From Thermoplasmata archaeon (GTDB lineage: Archaea > Thermoplasmatota > E2 > UBA202 > DSCA01), in the NCBI GenBank assembly GCA_008297795.1, contig VBQP01000044.1, positions 1-6,682 on the forward strand: a DNA stretch of 6,682 bases, in the 5' to 3' direction. Under the pieces are notes generated by a model. It did no database searches. It was not told where the DNA came from and saw nothing but the letters and a program-made list of their open reading frames with translations. Shown here one piece after another: positions 1-4,772 of the stretch; position 1 is the stretch's first letter; every line of letters starts with the position of its first letter. The position numbers were made by a program, and so were the translations under genes.

Positions 1-115
1 TATACTGTTTATTGTTTTGATTTTGGACAGAGACAGGTCTTGCCAAACTTTCTAAAAATTGTTCAGGCGCATTAGATAGAACCTTTTCACCTATTTCCTT
101 TATAGCCTCAATCAT
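1..115 (-). CDS. cas8b: Probable Cas8b/Csh1-type CRISPR effector subunit, N-terminal 38 codons only
   Basis: This reading frame starts with ATG inside the cas6 stop codon (4-base ATGA overlap, positions 112-115) and stays open to the window edge. The visible protein begins MIEAIKEIGEKVL and continues through residues LESLARP to an Asn/Gln/Lys-rich stretch. A start of the form MI-x-AIKEIGE-x-VL is typical of the Cas8b/Csh1 (TM1802-like) large subunit of type I-B Cascade, which recognises the PAM and helps hold crRNA. The gene order cas6 then cas8b on one transcript is also the usual type I-B order. The call rests on the N-terminal pattern and context, because only about 5% of a normal Cas8b is present. 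Another cas gene is possible, but a translationally coupled gene downstream of cas6 is secure. Confidence 0.6.
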   Translation of the reverse strand, partial: MIEAIKEIGEKVLSNAPEQFLESLARPVSVQNQNNKQY

Positions 116-846
116 CCAACAACCTCGAACATACCGAAGCCCTGGGAATTTTTGCTTCCTAATCCAGTATAATATGCTAATTTAAGTATTTTTCTGTTGC
201 CGTTTAATACGAATGTGCCTGTCCATCCCTTTATAATTGTGCCCCTGTACTTCAACACCCTTTCTTTAGGCCTGCCTATGGGCTGTATTTTCAGCTTTCT
301 TGCCCTGGGCTTTTTTTTGTATAGTGCTTCATATTTCTTTCTCAAATTTTTGTCTATCATATCAGCAAATTCTTCTTCGTAAGGGGCATAGTAATACGTC
401 TTCTTTTTCCCATCTCTTTTTGTTAGAGTGCTGTATGTGACTATGGGAGAAAGCATCTTTATTTTTAGCTCATCTTTGATTTCCGGTTCGGGGAGGACTC
501 TGATTGACTCAACATGAATCCTGTTTCCAACCAGTTCCAATTCATTTTCTTTGAGCATGGCATTTCCGAGCTCGCTGATAAATCTGTCGAGAGGAGAACT
601 TATTGTAAGATGCACAGGGGGGTAAAATACTATTTTGTTTCCCATTATCCTGTACTTCCCCACAATTCTGGAGAAAGTGAACATCTTAAATTTTCTTTTT
701 TCCAGAACGAAGCCACTGTCATGCAAAAATTTTCCCAGTTCTGGTGATATATGCCGATAAAGAAAACTTTGTATATGGTAGTTGTAGTGAATAGGAAGTG
801 CTATTTCTTTTCTATCATCTCCAGCAAACTCTATTTCTATTCTCAC
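112..846 (-). CDS. cas6: CRISPR-associated endoribonuclease Cas6
   Basis: Cas6 cuts the CRISPR precursor transcript within each repeat to give mature crRNA and usually stays bound to the 3' handle. The 244-residue length is normal for the family. The N-terminal ferredoxin-like (RAMP) fold is followed by a segment around residues 40-58 (FLHDSGF, then KMFTFS) that lines up with the Pyrococcus furiosus Cas6 active site. By that alignment the general acid/base triad would be Tyr30, His42 and Lys54. The C-terminal glycine-rich RAMP loop is clear at residues 228-238 (GLGSKNSQGFG). Basic runs at 143-149 and 178-186 could bind RNA. The start is GTG at 844-846. No Shine-Dalgarno sequence precedes it, but an AT-rich box is centred about 26 nt upstream, which fits a leaderless message. 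It heads an operon leaving the window on the left. The gene looks more AT-rich than purD at the other end, in keeping with a mobile defence locus. Confidence 0.93.
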   Translation of the reverse strand: MRIEIEFAGDDRKEIALPIHYNYHIQSFLYRHISPELGKFLHDSGFVLEKRKFKMFTFSRIVGKYRIMGNKIVFYPPVHLTISSPLDRFISELGNAMLKENELELVGNRIHVESIRVLPEPEIKDELKIKMLSPIVTYSTLTKRDGKKKTYYYAPYEEEFADMIDKNLRKKYEALYKKKPRARKLKIQPIGRPKERVLKYRGTIIKGWTGTFVLNGNRKILKLAYYTGLGSKNSQGFGMFEVVG

Positions 847-867
847 GATACTTTAATCATTATCTGC

Positions 868-880
868 AATAAAAAATTAA
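868..880 (-). promoter_or_regulatory. TATA-like box of the cas6 operon
   Basis: On the minus strand this reads TTAATTTTTTATT. Its T-rich core is centred about 26 nt before the GTG of cas6, the normal archaeal TATA-to-start distance, so transcription would begin at or next to the start codon. It is inferred from position and composition only. Confidence 0.45.
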
Positions 881-915
881 TGGGCATAAATCCAGACAAA
901 TCGATGAAAGCGAAA

Positions 916-923
916 TTTAATAT
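916..923 (+). promoter_or_regulatory. TATA-like box for the HicB-like gene
   Basis: TTTAATAT lies about 35 nt upstream of the ATG at 955. This would give a transcript with a leader of roughly 9 nt and no recognisable Shine-Dalgarno sequence. It is divergent from the cas6 promoter in the same 108-bp gap. Confidence 0.4.
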
Positions 924-954
924 TGGATAGCCCCCTAATACAAACGATAAGAAA

Positions 955-1104
955 ATGAACAAGGAGATAATATTTCTTATAGAGGAATCGCCGGAGGGCG
1001 GATACGCCGCAAGAGCCCTTGGGCATTCGATTTATACTGAAGGGGAAAACATGGAAGAGCTTAAACATGCCCTTGTAGATGCAGTGAAATGTCATTTTGA
1101 ATAG
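955..1104 (+). CDS. Short HicB-like antitoxin-fold protein, C-terminally abbreviated
   Basis: The ORF encodes 49 residues starting MNKEIIFLIEESPEGGY, followed by ARALGHSIYTEG and ending in DAVKCHFE. This is the familiar pattern of small HicB-like proteins: a beta strand, the PEGGY turn, a second strand, then the helix ending in a CHF motif. Many databases mislabel such proteins as 2-oxoisovalerate dehydrogenase subunits. Typical members are about 70 residues and continue past CHF with a basic/hydrophobic strand. Here a TAG follows CHFE directly and no further coding is seen downstream in any plus-strand frame. There is no HicA toxin on either side, so this is either an orphan regulator-type protein or a trimmed relic. 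The partly degenerate dsRBD-like fold suggests nucleic-acid or toxin binding, but no function can be assigned. Confidence 0.72.
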   Translation: MNKEIIFLIEESPEGGYAARALGHSIYTEGENMEELKHALVDAVKCHFE

Positions 1105-1121
1105 TTACAAAAAATGCAAGA

Positions 1122-1129
1122 TTTAATAA
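1122..1129 (+). promoter_or_regulatory. TATA-like box for the PGI/PMI gene
   Basis: TTTAATAA is centred 25-26 nt before the ATG at 1151 but only about 20 nt before the upstream in-frame ATG at 1145. Five other TATA-like boxes in the window sit 26-27 nt from a start codon or RNA 5' end, so this spacing argues that 1151 is the leaderless start. Confidence 0.5.
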
Positions 1130-1150
1130 ACGCAGAGAAAATTAATGGGC

Positions 1151-2176
1151 ATGGACCTGGACGATATTGAGGGTATTGAACGCGTTGACAGAGAGGGCAT
1201 GCTTGATGTAATCGAAAAATTCCCCGAGCAGGTGGGAGAGGGCATAAAGTTGGGAAAAAATGCCTCGCTTCCGTTCGACTTTGACATAGACAATGTCATA
1301 ATATCTGGCATGGGGGGCTCTGCGATAGGGGGAGAGATGATTGCATCTCTGTTCAAAAAAGAAAGCGAAGTTCCCATAATTGTTAACAGGGGATACGAAC
1401 TTCCTGCATTTGCAGGAGAGAAAACACTTTTCATTGCAGTGAGTTACAGCGGCAATACCGAGGAAACACTATCCTGTTTTAAAGAGGCACTGAAAAAAAA
1501 ATGTAAAACGATTGCAATATCATCGGGAGGAAAACTTGAAAAAATGGCAGAGAATGGGGACTGCCACATAAAAATTCCTGGGGGGATGCAGCCCCGCGCC
1601 GCCCTCGCCTACCTCCTGTTTCCCCAAATTGAAATTTTGAAGAAAGCAGGCGTTATCCCGAAAGTTGATCTGGCGGGAGTGGAAAAAATCCTGTCCCATA
1701 TAAGAGAAAGGCTGAAAAAGGATATCCCCACCGCCGGCAATATCGCAAAGCAGATCGCAATGGATGTTTATGGCACAGCAATAATTTACGGACACGGGTT
1801 CATGGAGGCAGCAGCCAGAAGATGGCGCCAGCAACTTAATGAGAATGCAAAAATGATGGCTTTTGACTTTGGTGTGCCTGAATCAAACCACAACGAACTC
1901 ATGGCATGGGAGGGAATTGAAAATGAAGAAATAACATGTATTTTTTTGAGATATGAAGAAGAAGGCAGCAGGATAAAGAAAAGATTCAAGTTTATGAAAG
2001 AAGTATATGAGAAATATGCGGGCGGTGTTGAAATTTTTGCAGAAGGGGGGGACAAAGTTTCCCAGTTAATGCATGTTGTATATATTGGGGACTATGTGAG
2101 TAATTACTGCGCTGTGCTGAGGAACATCGACCCCACACCTGTAACCCTCATACAAAAACTAAAGAAAAAATTGTAA
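1151..2176 (+). CDS. Bifunctional phosphoglucose/phosphomannose isomerase
   Basis: The enzyme interconverts glucose 6-phosphate or mannose 6-phosphate with fructose 6-phosphate, linking gluconeogenesis to glycan precursors in the cytoplasm. Two SIS (sugar isomerase) domains are visible. Numbering here is from the upstream ATG at 1145. The first domain carries ISGMGGSAIGG at 53-63 and the phosphate-binding SYSGNTEETL at 100-109. The typical PGG-x-QPRAAL segment follows at 145-154 and contributes an arginine. Later come LNENAK (Glu233) and SNHNE (His249), matching the catalytic Glu and His of the Pyrobaculum enzyme, and DPTPV (Thr331), matching the threonine thought to allow both substrates. 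The length of 341-343 residues is usual. Two in-frame ATGs lie 6 nt apart, and 1151 is preferred from promoter spacing. It is a monocistronic unit. Its stop lies 3 nt from the 3' end of the convergent guide RNA. Confidence 0.95.
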   Translation: MDLDDIEGIERVDREGMLDVIEKFPEQVGEGIKLGKNASLPFDFDIDNVIISGMGGSAIGGEMIASLFKKESEVPIIVNRGYELPAFAGEKTLFIAVSYSGNTEETLSCFKEALKKKCKTIAISSGGKLEKMAENGDCHIKIPGGMQPRAALAYLLFPQIEILKKAGVIPKVDLAGVEKILSHIRERLKKDIPTAGNIAKQIAMDVYGTAIIYGHGFMEAAARRWRQQLNENAKMMAFDFGVPESNHNELMAWEGIENEEITCIFLRYEEEGSRIKKRFKFMKEVYEKYAGGVEIFAEGGDKVSQLMHVVYIGDYVSNYCAVLRNIDPTPVTLIQKLKKKL

Positions 2177-2179
2177 AAT
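2161..2179 (-). terminator. T-runs downstream of the guide RNA
   Basis: Immediately past the 3' stem of the minus-strand RNA, the minus strand carries TTTT (2175-2178) and TTTTTT (2165-2170). Archaeal RNA polymerase commonly stops at such runs. They overlap the last codons of the convergent PGI/PMI gene, so this assignment is tentative. Confidence 0.35.
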
Positions 2180-2206
2180 GGTGATCAGCACTCAAGATCC
2201 TCATCA

Positions 2207-2232
2207 TAGAGCCCTTTCTTAGAGCCCTTTCT
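2207..2232. repeat. Perfect 13-nt tandem duplication inside the guide RNA insert
   Basis: TAGAGCCCTTTCT occurs twice back to back (2207-2219 and 2220-2232). In the minus-strand RNA the copy nearer C' can close the internal kink-turn stem by pairing with GAGCCUUU. The other copy forms a separate hairpin. The two copies could therefore exchange partners. Confidence 0.9.
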
Positions 2233-2248
2233 TTAGAAGAAAGTGGCT
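2223..2248 (-). other. Hairpin B of the guide RNA insert
   Basis: AGCC (2223-2226) plus CTTTCTT (2227-2233) pair with AAGAAAG (2237-2243) plus GGCT (2245-2248). There is a 3-nt loop and one bulged base at 2244. The 11 base pairs make it the most stable local helix in the element. Confidence 0.65.
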
Positions 2249-2253
2249 TCACA

Positions 2254-2286
2254 CCCAAAGAACTTTCCGAATGCGTTTTCTTTGGG
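2254..2286 (-). other. Hairpin A of the guide RNA insert
   Basis: CCCAAAGAA (2254-2262) is the exact inverse complement of TTCTTTGGG (2278-2286), giving a 9-bp stem with a 15-nt loop (2263-2277). The loop on the RNA strand is AACGCAUUCGGAAAG. No role for the loop is recognisable. Confidence 0.65.
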
Positions 2287-2340
2287 GTTCAAAGGCTCTC
2301 AGTAAGGGTTCGCTCATCACCACCCCTATATCATGCCAAT

Positions 2341-2350
2341 GCTTTAAAAC
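2341..2350. promoter_or_regulatory. Shared, near-palindromic TATA box for the guide RNA and the zinc-ribbon/aEF1B operon
   Basis: GCTTTAAAAC has the self-complementary core TTTAAA centred near 2346. It lies 26 nt before the ATG at 2372 on the plus strand and 26 nt before position 2320, the G at the front of box C, on the minus strand. Both distances are right for archaeal transcription starts, so this single box may fire in both directions. Confidence 0.5.
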
Positions 2351-2371
2351 ATTTCTACGAGCAAAATTTAA

Positions 2372-2557
2372 ATGATAGATGTGCATAACCCCTCAATGAT
2401 AGAAGGAAGATGTATATCGTGCGGACAGGGACTTGTTGAGGAAGGATGCGTTGCCTTTCCCTGCCCTGAATGCGGGACAATAATAAGGAGATGCAGAAGT
2501 TGCAGAGAAAAATCTGCAAGATATGAATGCCCTGAATGCGGGCTTGTGGGGCCGTGA
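2372..2557 (+). CDS. Four-CxxC zinc-ribbon protein, predicted RNA-binding, translation-linked
   Basis: The 61-residue protein has eight cysteines in four CxxC pairs: Cys14/17, 31/34, 41/44 and 53/56. It ends in ECGLVGP, the hallmark of the archaeal COG2888-type zinc-ribbon proteins. These are about 60 residues long, expected to bind two zinc ions, and are predicted to bind RNA in translation. The family is very often encoded directly before aEF1B, as here, with a 4-nt gap (2558-2561). The ATG at 2372 is 26 nt from the TATA box, which supports a leaderless start. A second in-frame ATG at 2396 would give a shorter N-terminus closer to some family members and cannot be excluded. The exact molecular role of the family is not settled. 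Confidence 0.9.
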   Translation: MIDVHNPSMIEGRCISCGQGLVEEGCVAFPCPECGTIIRRCRSCREKSARYECPECGLVGP

Positions 2558-2561
2558 TAAA

Positions 2562-2822
2562 ATGGGAGAAGTTTCTATGACAATAAGGATCATGCCAGAT
2601 GACGCAGGCATGGATATGGAAAAACTGAAAGAAAGCGTTGTGAAAGTGCTTCCGGACTATGCAAAACTGGTCGGCACAGAAGAAAAGCCCATAGCATTCG
2701 GACTGAAGGCTTTACTTGTGAAAATAATAATGCCAGACCAGAGCCCTGACGAACTCATTGACAAAATAAGCACTGTAGAGCACGTGGAAAACGCAGAAAT
2801 ACAGGATCTCAGCCTGATATAA
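2562..2822 (+). CDS. ef1b: Translation elongation factor aEF1B (nucleotide exchange factor)
   Basis: The 86-residue protein begins MGEVSMTIRIMPDDAG and has the family's central segment PIAFGLKALLV (residues 44-54). Its acidic C-terminal stretch runs from VEHVENAEI to DLSLI. This is the compact archaeal EF1-beta, a ferredoxin-like domain that recharges aEF1A by exchanging GDP for GTP, and the length is typical. The reading frame extends upstream to 2523, but that part overlaps the zinc-ribbon gene, and the ATG at 2562 gives the standard N-terminus. There is no strong Shine-Dalgarno sequence. With only 4 nt between the genes, ribosomes finishing the zinc-ribbon protein probably reinitiate here. 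The gene converges on argF with an 18-bp gap. Confidence 0.96.
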   Translation: MGEVSMTIRIMPDDAGMDMEKLKESVVKVLPDYAKLVGTEEKPIAFGLKALLVKIIMPDQSPDELIDKISTVEHVENAEIQDLSLI

Positions 2823-2840
2823 TTGCTTCCGCTTTAATCA

Positions 2841-3734
2841 TTATTGCTTTAGCAGCCATTTCATTATCGCCATCTGAGCCCACATCCTGTTTTCTGCCTC
2901 ATCGAATATGACTGATTGCGGTCCATGCGCCACTTCCTTTGTGACCTCTTTTCCGTAATACGCAGGAAGGCAATGCATGAATATTGCATCGCTTTTTGCC
3001 TCTTTCATGATGGAGTCGTTGACCGTATATCCCCTAAAATCGTTCAACCTTTTCTCCTTTTCTTTCTCATCTCCCATTGAAACCCATGTGTCTGTGACTA
3101 TGATATCTGCGTTTTTTGCAACCCCCTCTCTCATCTCGGTGATTTCAACCTTCCCCATCTCTCTTGCCTTGCTTACATAAAAGTCCGAGGGCCAGTATTC
3201 CTTAGGGGAGACAATGGTAATGCTCATACCTGCCATTGTACAGCCCAGCATTAGAGAATTTGCCATATTGTTTTTGCCGTCACCGAAATAAACAAGGTGC
3301 AAACCTTCAAGTTTTCCCTTCGCCTCCTTGACTGTCATTAAATCTGCTATTACCTGGCAGGGATGCTCCTCATCGTCAAGCCCGTTTATCACCGGCACAG
3401 TGGCATGCCCTGCAAGCTCCATCATGTCCTTGTGGCTGTATGCCCTGTACATTATTATGTCAACATAACGGGAAAGGACAAGCGCTGTATCCTCTATTGT
3501 CTCCCCTCTCCCGAGCTGTATATCATTTTTTCCAAGGAAGATGGCATGACCCCCTAACTTCTGCATGCCAGATTCGAATGAGACCCTTGTTCTTGTGCTA
3601 GATTTTTCGAAAATCATTGCCAGTATTTTGTCCTTGAGATATTTTTCGTAACCGTTTCTCTTCATATCAATTGCATCATCTATTATATCCTCCAAATGCC
3701 CCTTTACATCCATCATGGATATCAAATGTTTCAT
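2841..3734 (-). CDS. argF: Ornithine carbamoyltransferase, anabolic-type
   Basis: The enzyme joins carbamoyl phosphate and ornithine to make citrulline in arginine biosynthesis, in the cytoplasm as a trimer or higher oligomer. The carbamoyl-phosphate site is intact: SSTRTR at 45-50, Arg97 in the MYRAYS segment, and HPCQ at 124-127. The ornithine domain shows GDGKNN at 151-156, the DTWVSMG loop at 215-221 that distinguishes OTC from aspartate carbamoyltransferase, and HCLPA at 254-258 with the catalytic cysteine. Arg283 near the end is also conserved. At 297 residues it is slightly shorter than most homologues, which run to about 305-330. The ATG at 3734 sits 26-27 nt from an AT-rich box and has no Shine-Dalgarno sequence, so it is probably leaderless. 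No other arginine gene is adjacent, so it appears to stand alone. Confidence 0.97.
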   Translation of the reverse strand: MKHLISMMDVKGHLEDIIDDAIDMKRNGYEKYLKDKILAMIFEKSSTRTRVSFESGMQKLGGHAIFLGKNDIQLGRGETIEDTALVLSRYVDIIMYRAYSHKDMMELAGHATVPVINGLDDEEHPCQVIADLMTVKEAKGKLEGLHLVYFGDGKNNMANSLMLGCTMAGMSITIVSPKEYWPSDFYVSKAREMGKVEITEMREGVAKNADIIVTDTWVSMGDEKEKEKRLNDFRGYTVNDSIMKEAKSDAIFMHCLPAYYGKEVTKEVAHGPQSVIFDEAENRMWAQMAIMKWLLKQ

Positions 3735-3755
3735 GGCTGTGAAATACCCTGCAAG

Positions 3756-3768
3756 TTAAAAATTTTTT
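3756..3768 (-). promoter_or_regulatory. TATA-like box for argF
   Basis: The minus strand reads AAAAAATTTTTAA. Its TATA-like part is centred 26-27 nt upstream of the argF ATG. No operator-like repeat is obvious nearby. Confidence 0.5.
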
Positions 3769-3776
3769 GAAGATAA

Positions 3777-3965
3777 AGAGCAGAATATTGCAAAAACTTT
3801 CCGGCGAACCTGAAGAAAAATTTGTTTGAGAATTATGTTTTTTCTGAGTTGGCAAAGATGGGAATAAGACCGAAATACTGGAAGTCAAAAGCAAAAACAC
3901 AGCCTCCTATAAGGGAGAGGAAGGGAAAAGGTCAATGGCTGTCAGTTGGTTTTTACATATGCTGA
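3777..3965 (+). pseudogene. Fragment resembling the C-terminal (DUF4143-like) domain of an archaeal AAA ATPase
   Basis: This open stretch has no credible start and is only 62 codons long. From about 3798 it reads FPANLKKNLFENYVFSEL, then AKMGIRPKYWKSKAK. The pattern LFENYVFSEL followed by a YW-x-S/T-K segment is characteristic of the DUF4143-type C-terminal region of archaeal/bacterial AAA ATPases (COG1373 type). There it is normally followed by a conserved EVDF acidic motif. Here the match stops after KAKTQ and the rest (QPPIREERK-like, then GQWLSVGF) is unrelated, so the active core is lost. The P-loop ATPase domain expected about 250 residues upstream is absent, because argF occupies that space on the other strand. 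It is best read as debris of a decayed mobile or defence-associated gene. Recognition rests on about 33 residues. Confidence 0.5.
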
Positions 3966-3987
3966 AGGATTGAATGGATTGAAGTCT

Positions 3988-4752
3988 TCACTCCTTCTCT
4001 AAGTCTTCACCGCCCATGAAAGTGTTCTGGATTGCCGTATAAAAATCCTCCATGCCCTCGAGAGTCTCATTTGATATTGGAATAAGTGCAGTGTGAGCCT
4101 CCATTTCCCTTATTACAGCCATCATGCCCTCACTGAGTTGATAATACATGGATGGAGACTTTACCATCAAGTCTCCGTAGAGTTTCTCCGTGTTTTTGCC
4201 CCATTCGAGAATCATGGACAGTGCTCCTTTATCAACGATATCAATCTTGCTGAGTATGTTTACAAGTGGTACAGACATCCTGAACTGCGTTATGGCAGAA
4301 AGCATGAGTTGGGACACGAAATTCGTGGGAGTGGTTGCAAGGGCAGGGTCTATGACAAAAGCAAGTATTGAATGGTTGATATCGAGTTGCTCTACTATGA
4401 CTCTTCCCGTACTTCTGAAAACAAAAAGTTCCAATTGCCCGGGCGTGTCCACAAGCACATAATCTGTTCTGTAACCTTTTATGCGCTCCTCCACTTCTTT
4501 GGCGTTCAGGGCGACCATGTCGGCGCACACAACTTGCGCCCCGTTGGGTCCCAGATTGTATTCCTTCATAACCTCATCAAGAGAAATCCATTCCCTGATA
4601 TCAATATCCGGAGTGTACGGAAGTTTATCCACCCCTGGATCGAGATTTACTGTTATTGCATCAAATTCCTGCCTTATGCACCATTCATGAAATGAAGCTG
4701 TCAGACTGCTCTTGCCAGAACCTGCTGTCCCAACCATGTAAACAAATATCAT
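3988..4752 (-). CDS. GPN-loop GTPase
   Basis: Archaeal members of the GPN-loop GTPases are homologous to eukaryotic Gpn1-3, which help assemble and import RNA polymerase II. The archaeal role is not firmly established. Numbering from the first of two tandem ATGs, the P-loop is GTAGSGKSS at 9-17 and VNLDPG lies at 36-41. The defining Gly-Pro-Asn insertion is at 69-71 within LGPNGA. The G3 motif DTPGQ is at 103-107, and a G4 variant SKID at 169-172 replaces the usual (N/T)KxD. The acidic tail GGEDLEKE is ordinary. A near-perfect Shine-Dalgarno GGAGGTGA ends right before the first ATG (4755). The second ATG (4752) is better spaced and gives the usual short N-terminus, so it is chosen here. The gene follows purD after about 17 nt in one operon. 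Confidence 0.93.
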   Translation of the reverse strand: MIFVYMVGTAGSGKSSLTASFHEWCIRQEFDAITVNLDPGVDKLPYTPDIDIREWISLDEVMKEYNLGPNGAQVVCADMVALNAKEVEERIKGYRTDYVLVDTPGQLELFVFRSTGRVIVEQLDINHSILAFVIDPALATTPTNFVSQLMLSAITQFRMSVPLVNILSKIDIVDKGALSMILEWGKNTEKLYGDLMVKSPSMYYQLSEGMMAVIREMEAHTALIPISNETLEGMEDFYTAIQNTFMGGEDLEKE

Positions 4753-4755
4753 CAT

Positions 4756-4763
4756 TCACCTCC
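4756..4763 (-). promoter_or_regulatory. Strong Shine-Dalgarno deciding the GPN GTPase start
   Basis: GGAGGTGA on the minus strand is followed immediately by ATGATG. The spacer after GGAGG is 3 nt to the first ATG and 6 nt to the second, so the second ATG is favoured. It contrasts with the leaderless-looking operon-first genes. Confidence 0.8.
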
Positions 4764-4772
4764 TCACTTCCC

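Larger units (their letters stand above)
2180..2321 (-). ncRNA. Box C/D guide RNA with an enlarged D'-C' arm, predicted to target tRNA-Leu(CAA)
   Basis: On the minus strand the elements appear in order. Box C is GUGAUGA (2320-2314). An 11-nt guide GCGAACCCUUA (2313-2303) precedes box D' CUGA (2302-2299). After a 92-nt insert (2298-2207) comes box C' AUGAUGA, whose R is the last insert base 2207. A 12-nt guide GGAUCUUGAGUG (2200-2189), box D CUGA (2188-2185) and a closing UCACC follow. All four boxes match consensus and both guides have the usual archaeal length. The D'/C' pair forms a proper kink-turn: a 3-nt bulge on the C' side, then GAGCC-UUU paired with AAAG-GGCUC. Two hairpins fill the insert. 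Usual D'-C' spacers are only a few nt, so the insert is exceptional. An AT-rich TATA-like box lies 26 nt before the expected 5' end. The family call comes from motifs and geometry, and the target from complementarity. The terminal stem is the weaker part: the best pairing is a continuous 10-bp duplex with one mismatch, which would compete with the C/D kink-turn. Confidence 0.68.

Noticed and set aside
1..954. CRISPR array next to cas6
   Set aside because: No repeated 25-40 nt unit with regular spacing is present anywhere in the window.
877..1095. 72-residue minus-strand frame opposite the HicB-like gene
   Set aside because: It is composition-driven shadow coding. The plus-strand frame has a recognisable family pattern and this one has none.
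2180..2320. Plus-strand tRNA-Leu with an intron, because CACTCAAGATCC and AAGGGTTCGC read like tRNA-Leu parts
   Set aside because: There is no acceptor stem, D arm or T loop around these pieces. They are the complements of the two guides on the other strand.
2180..2321. Terminal inverted repeats GGTGATCAGC and GCTCATCACC, read as a MITE or insertion-sequence relic
   Set aside because: The inverted repeat is a by-product of symmetrical C/D and C'/D' half-units. Four exact boxes with correct guide lengths, plus a target-like guide, explain it better. No target-site duplication is visible. Copy number in the genome could reopen this.
2523..2561. Upstream extension of the aEF1B frame
   Set aside because: It overlaps the conserved C-terminal codons of the zinc-ribbon gene, and the family starts at the ATG at 2562.
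3980..3990. TGAAGTCTTCA palindrome at the end of the GPN gene as a terminator
   Set aside because: It allows only a 5-bp stem with a one-base centre and has no T-run after it on either strand. It is too weak to call.
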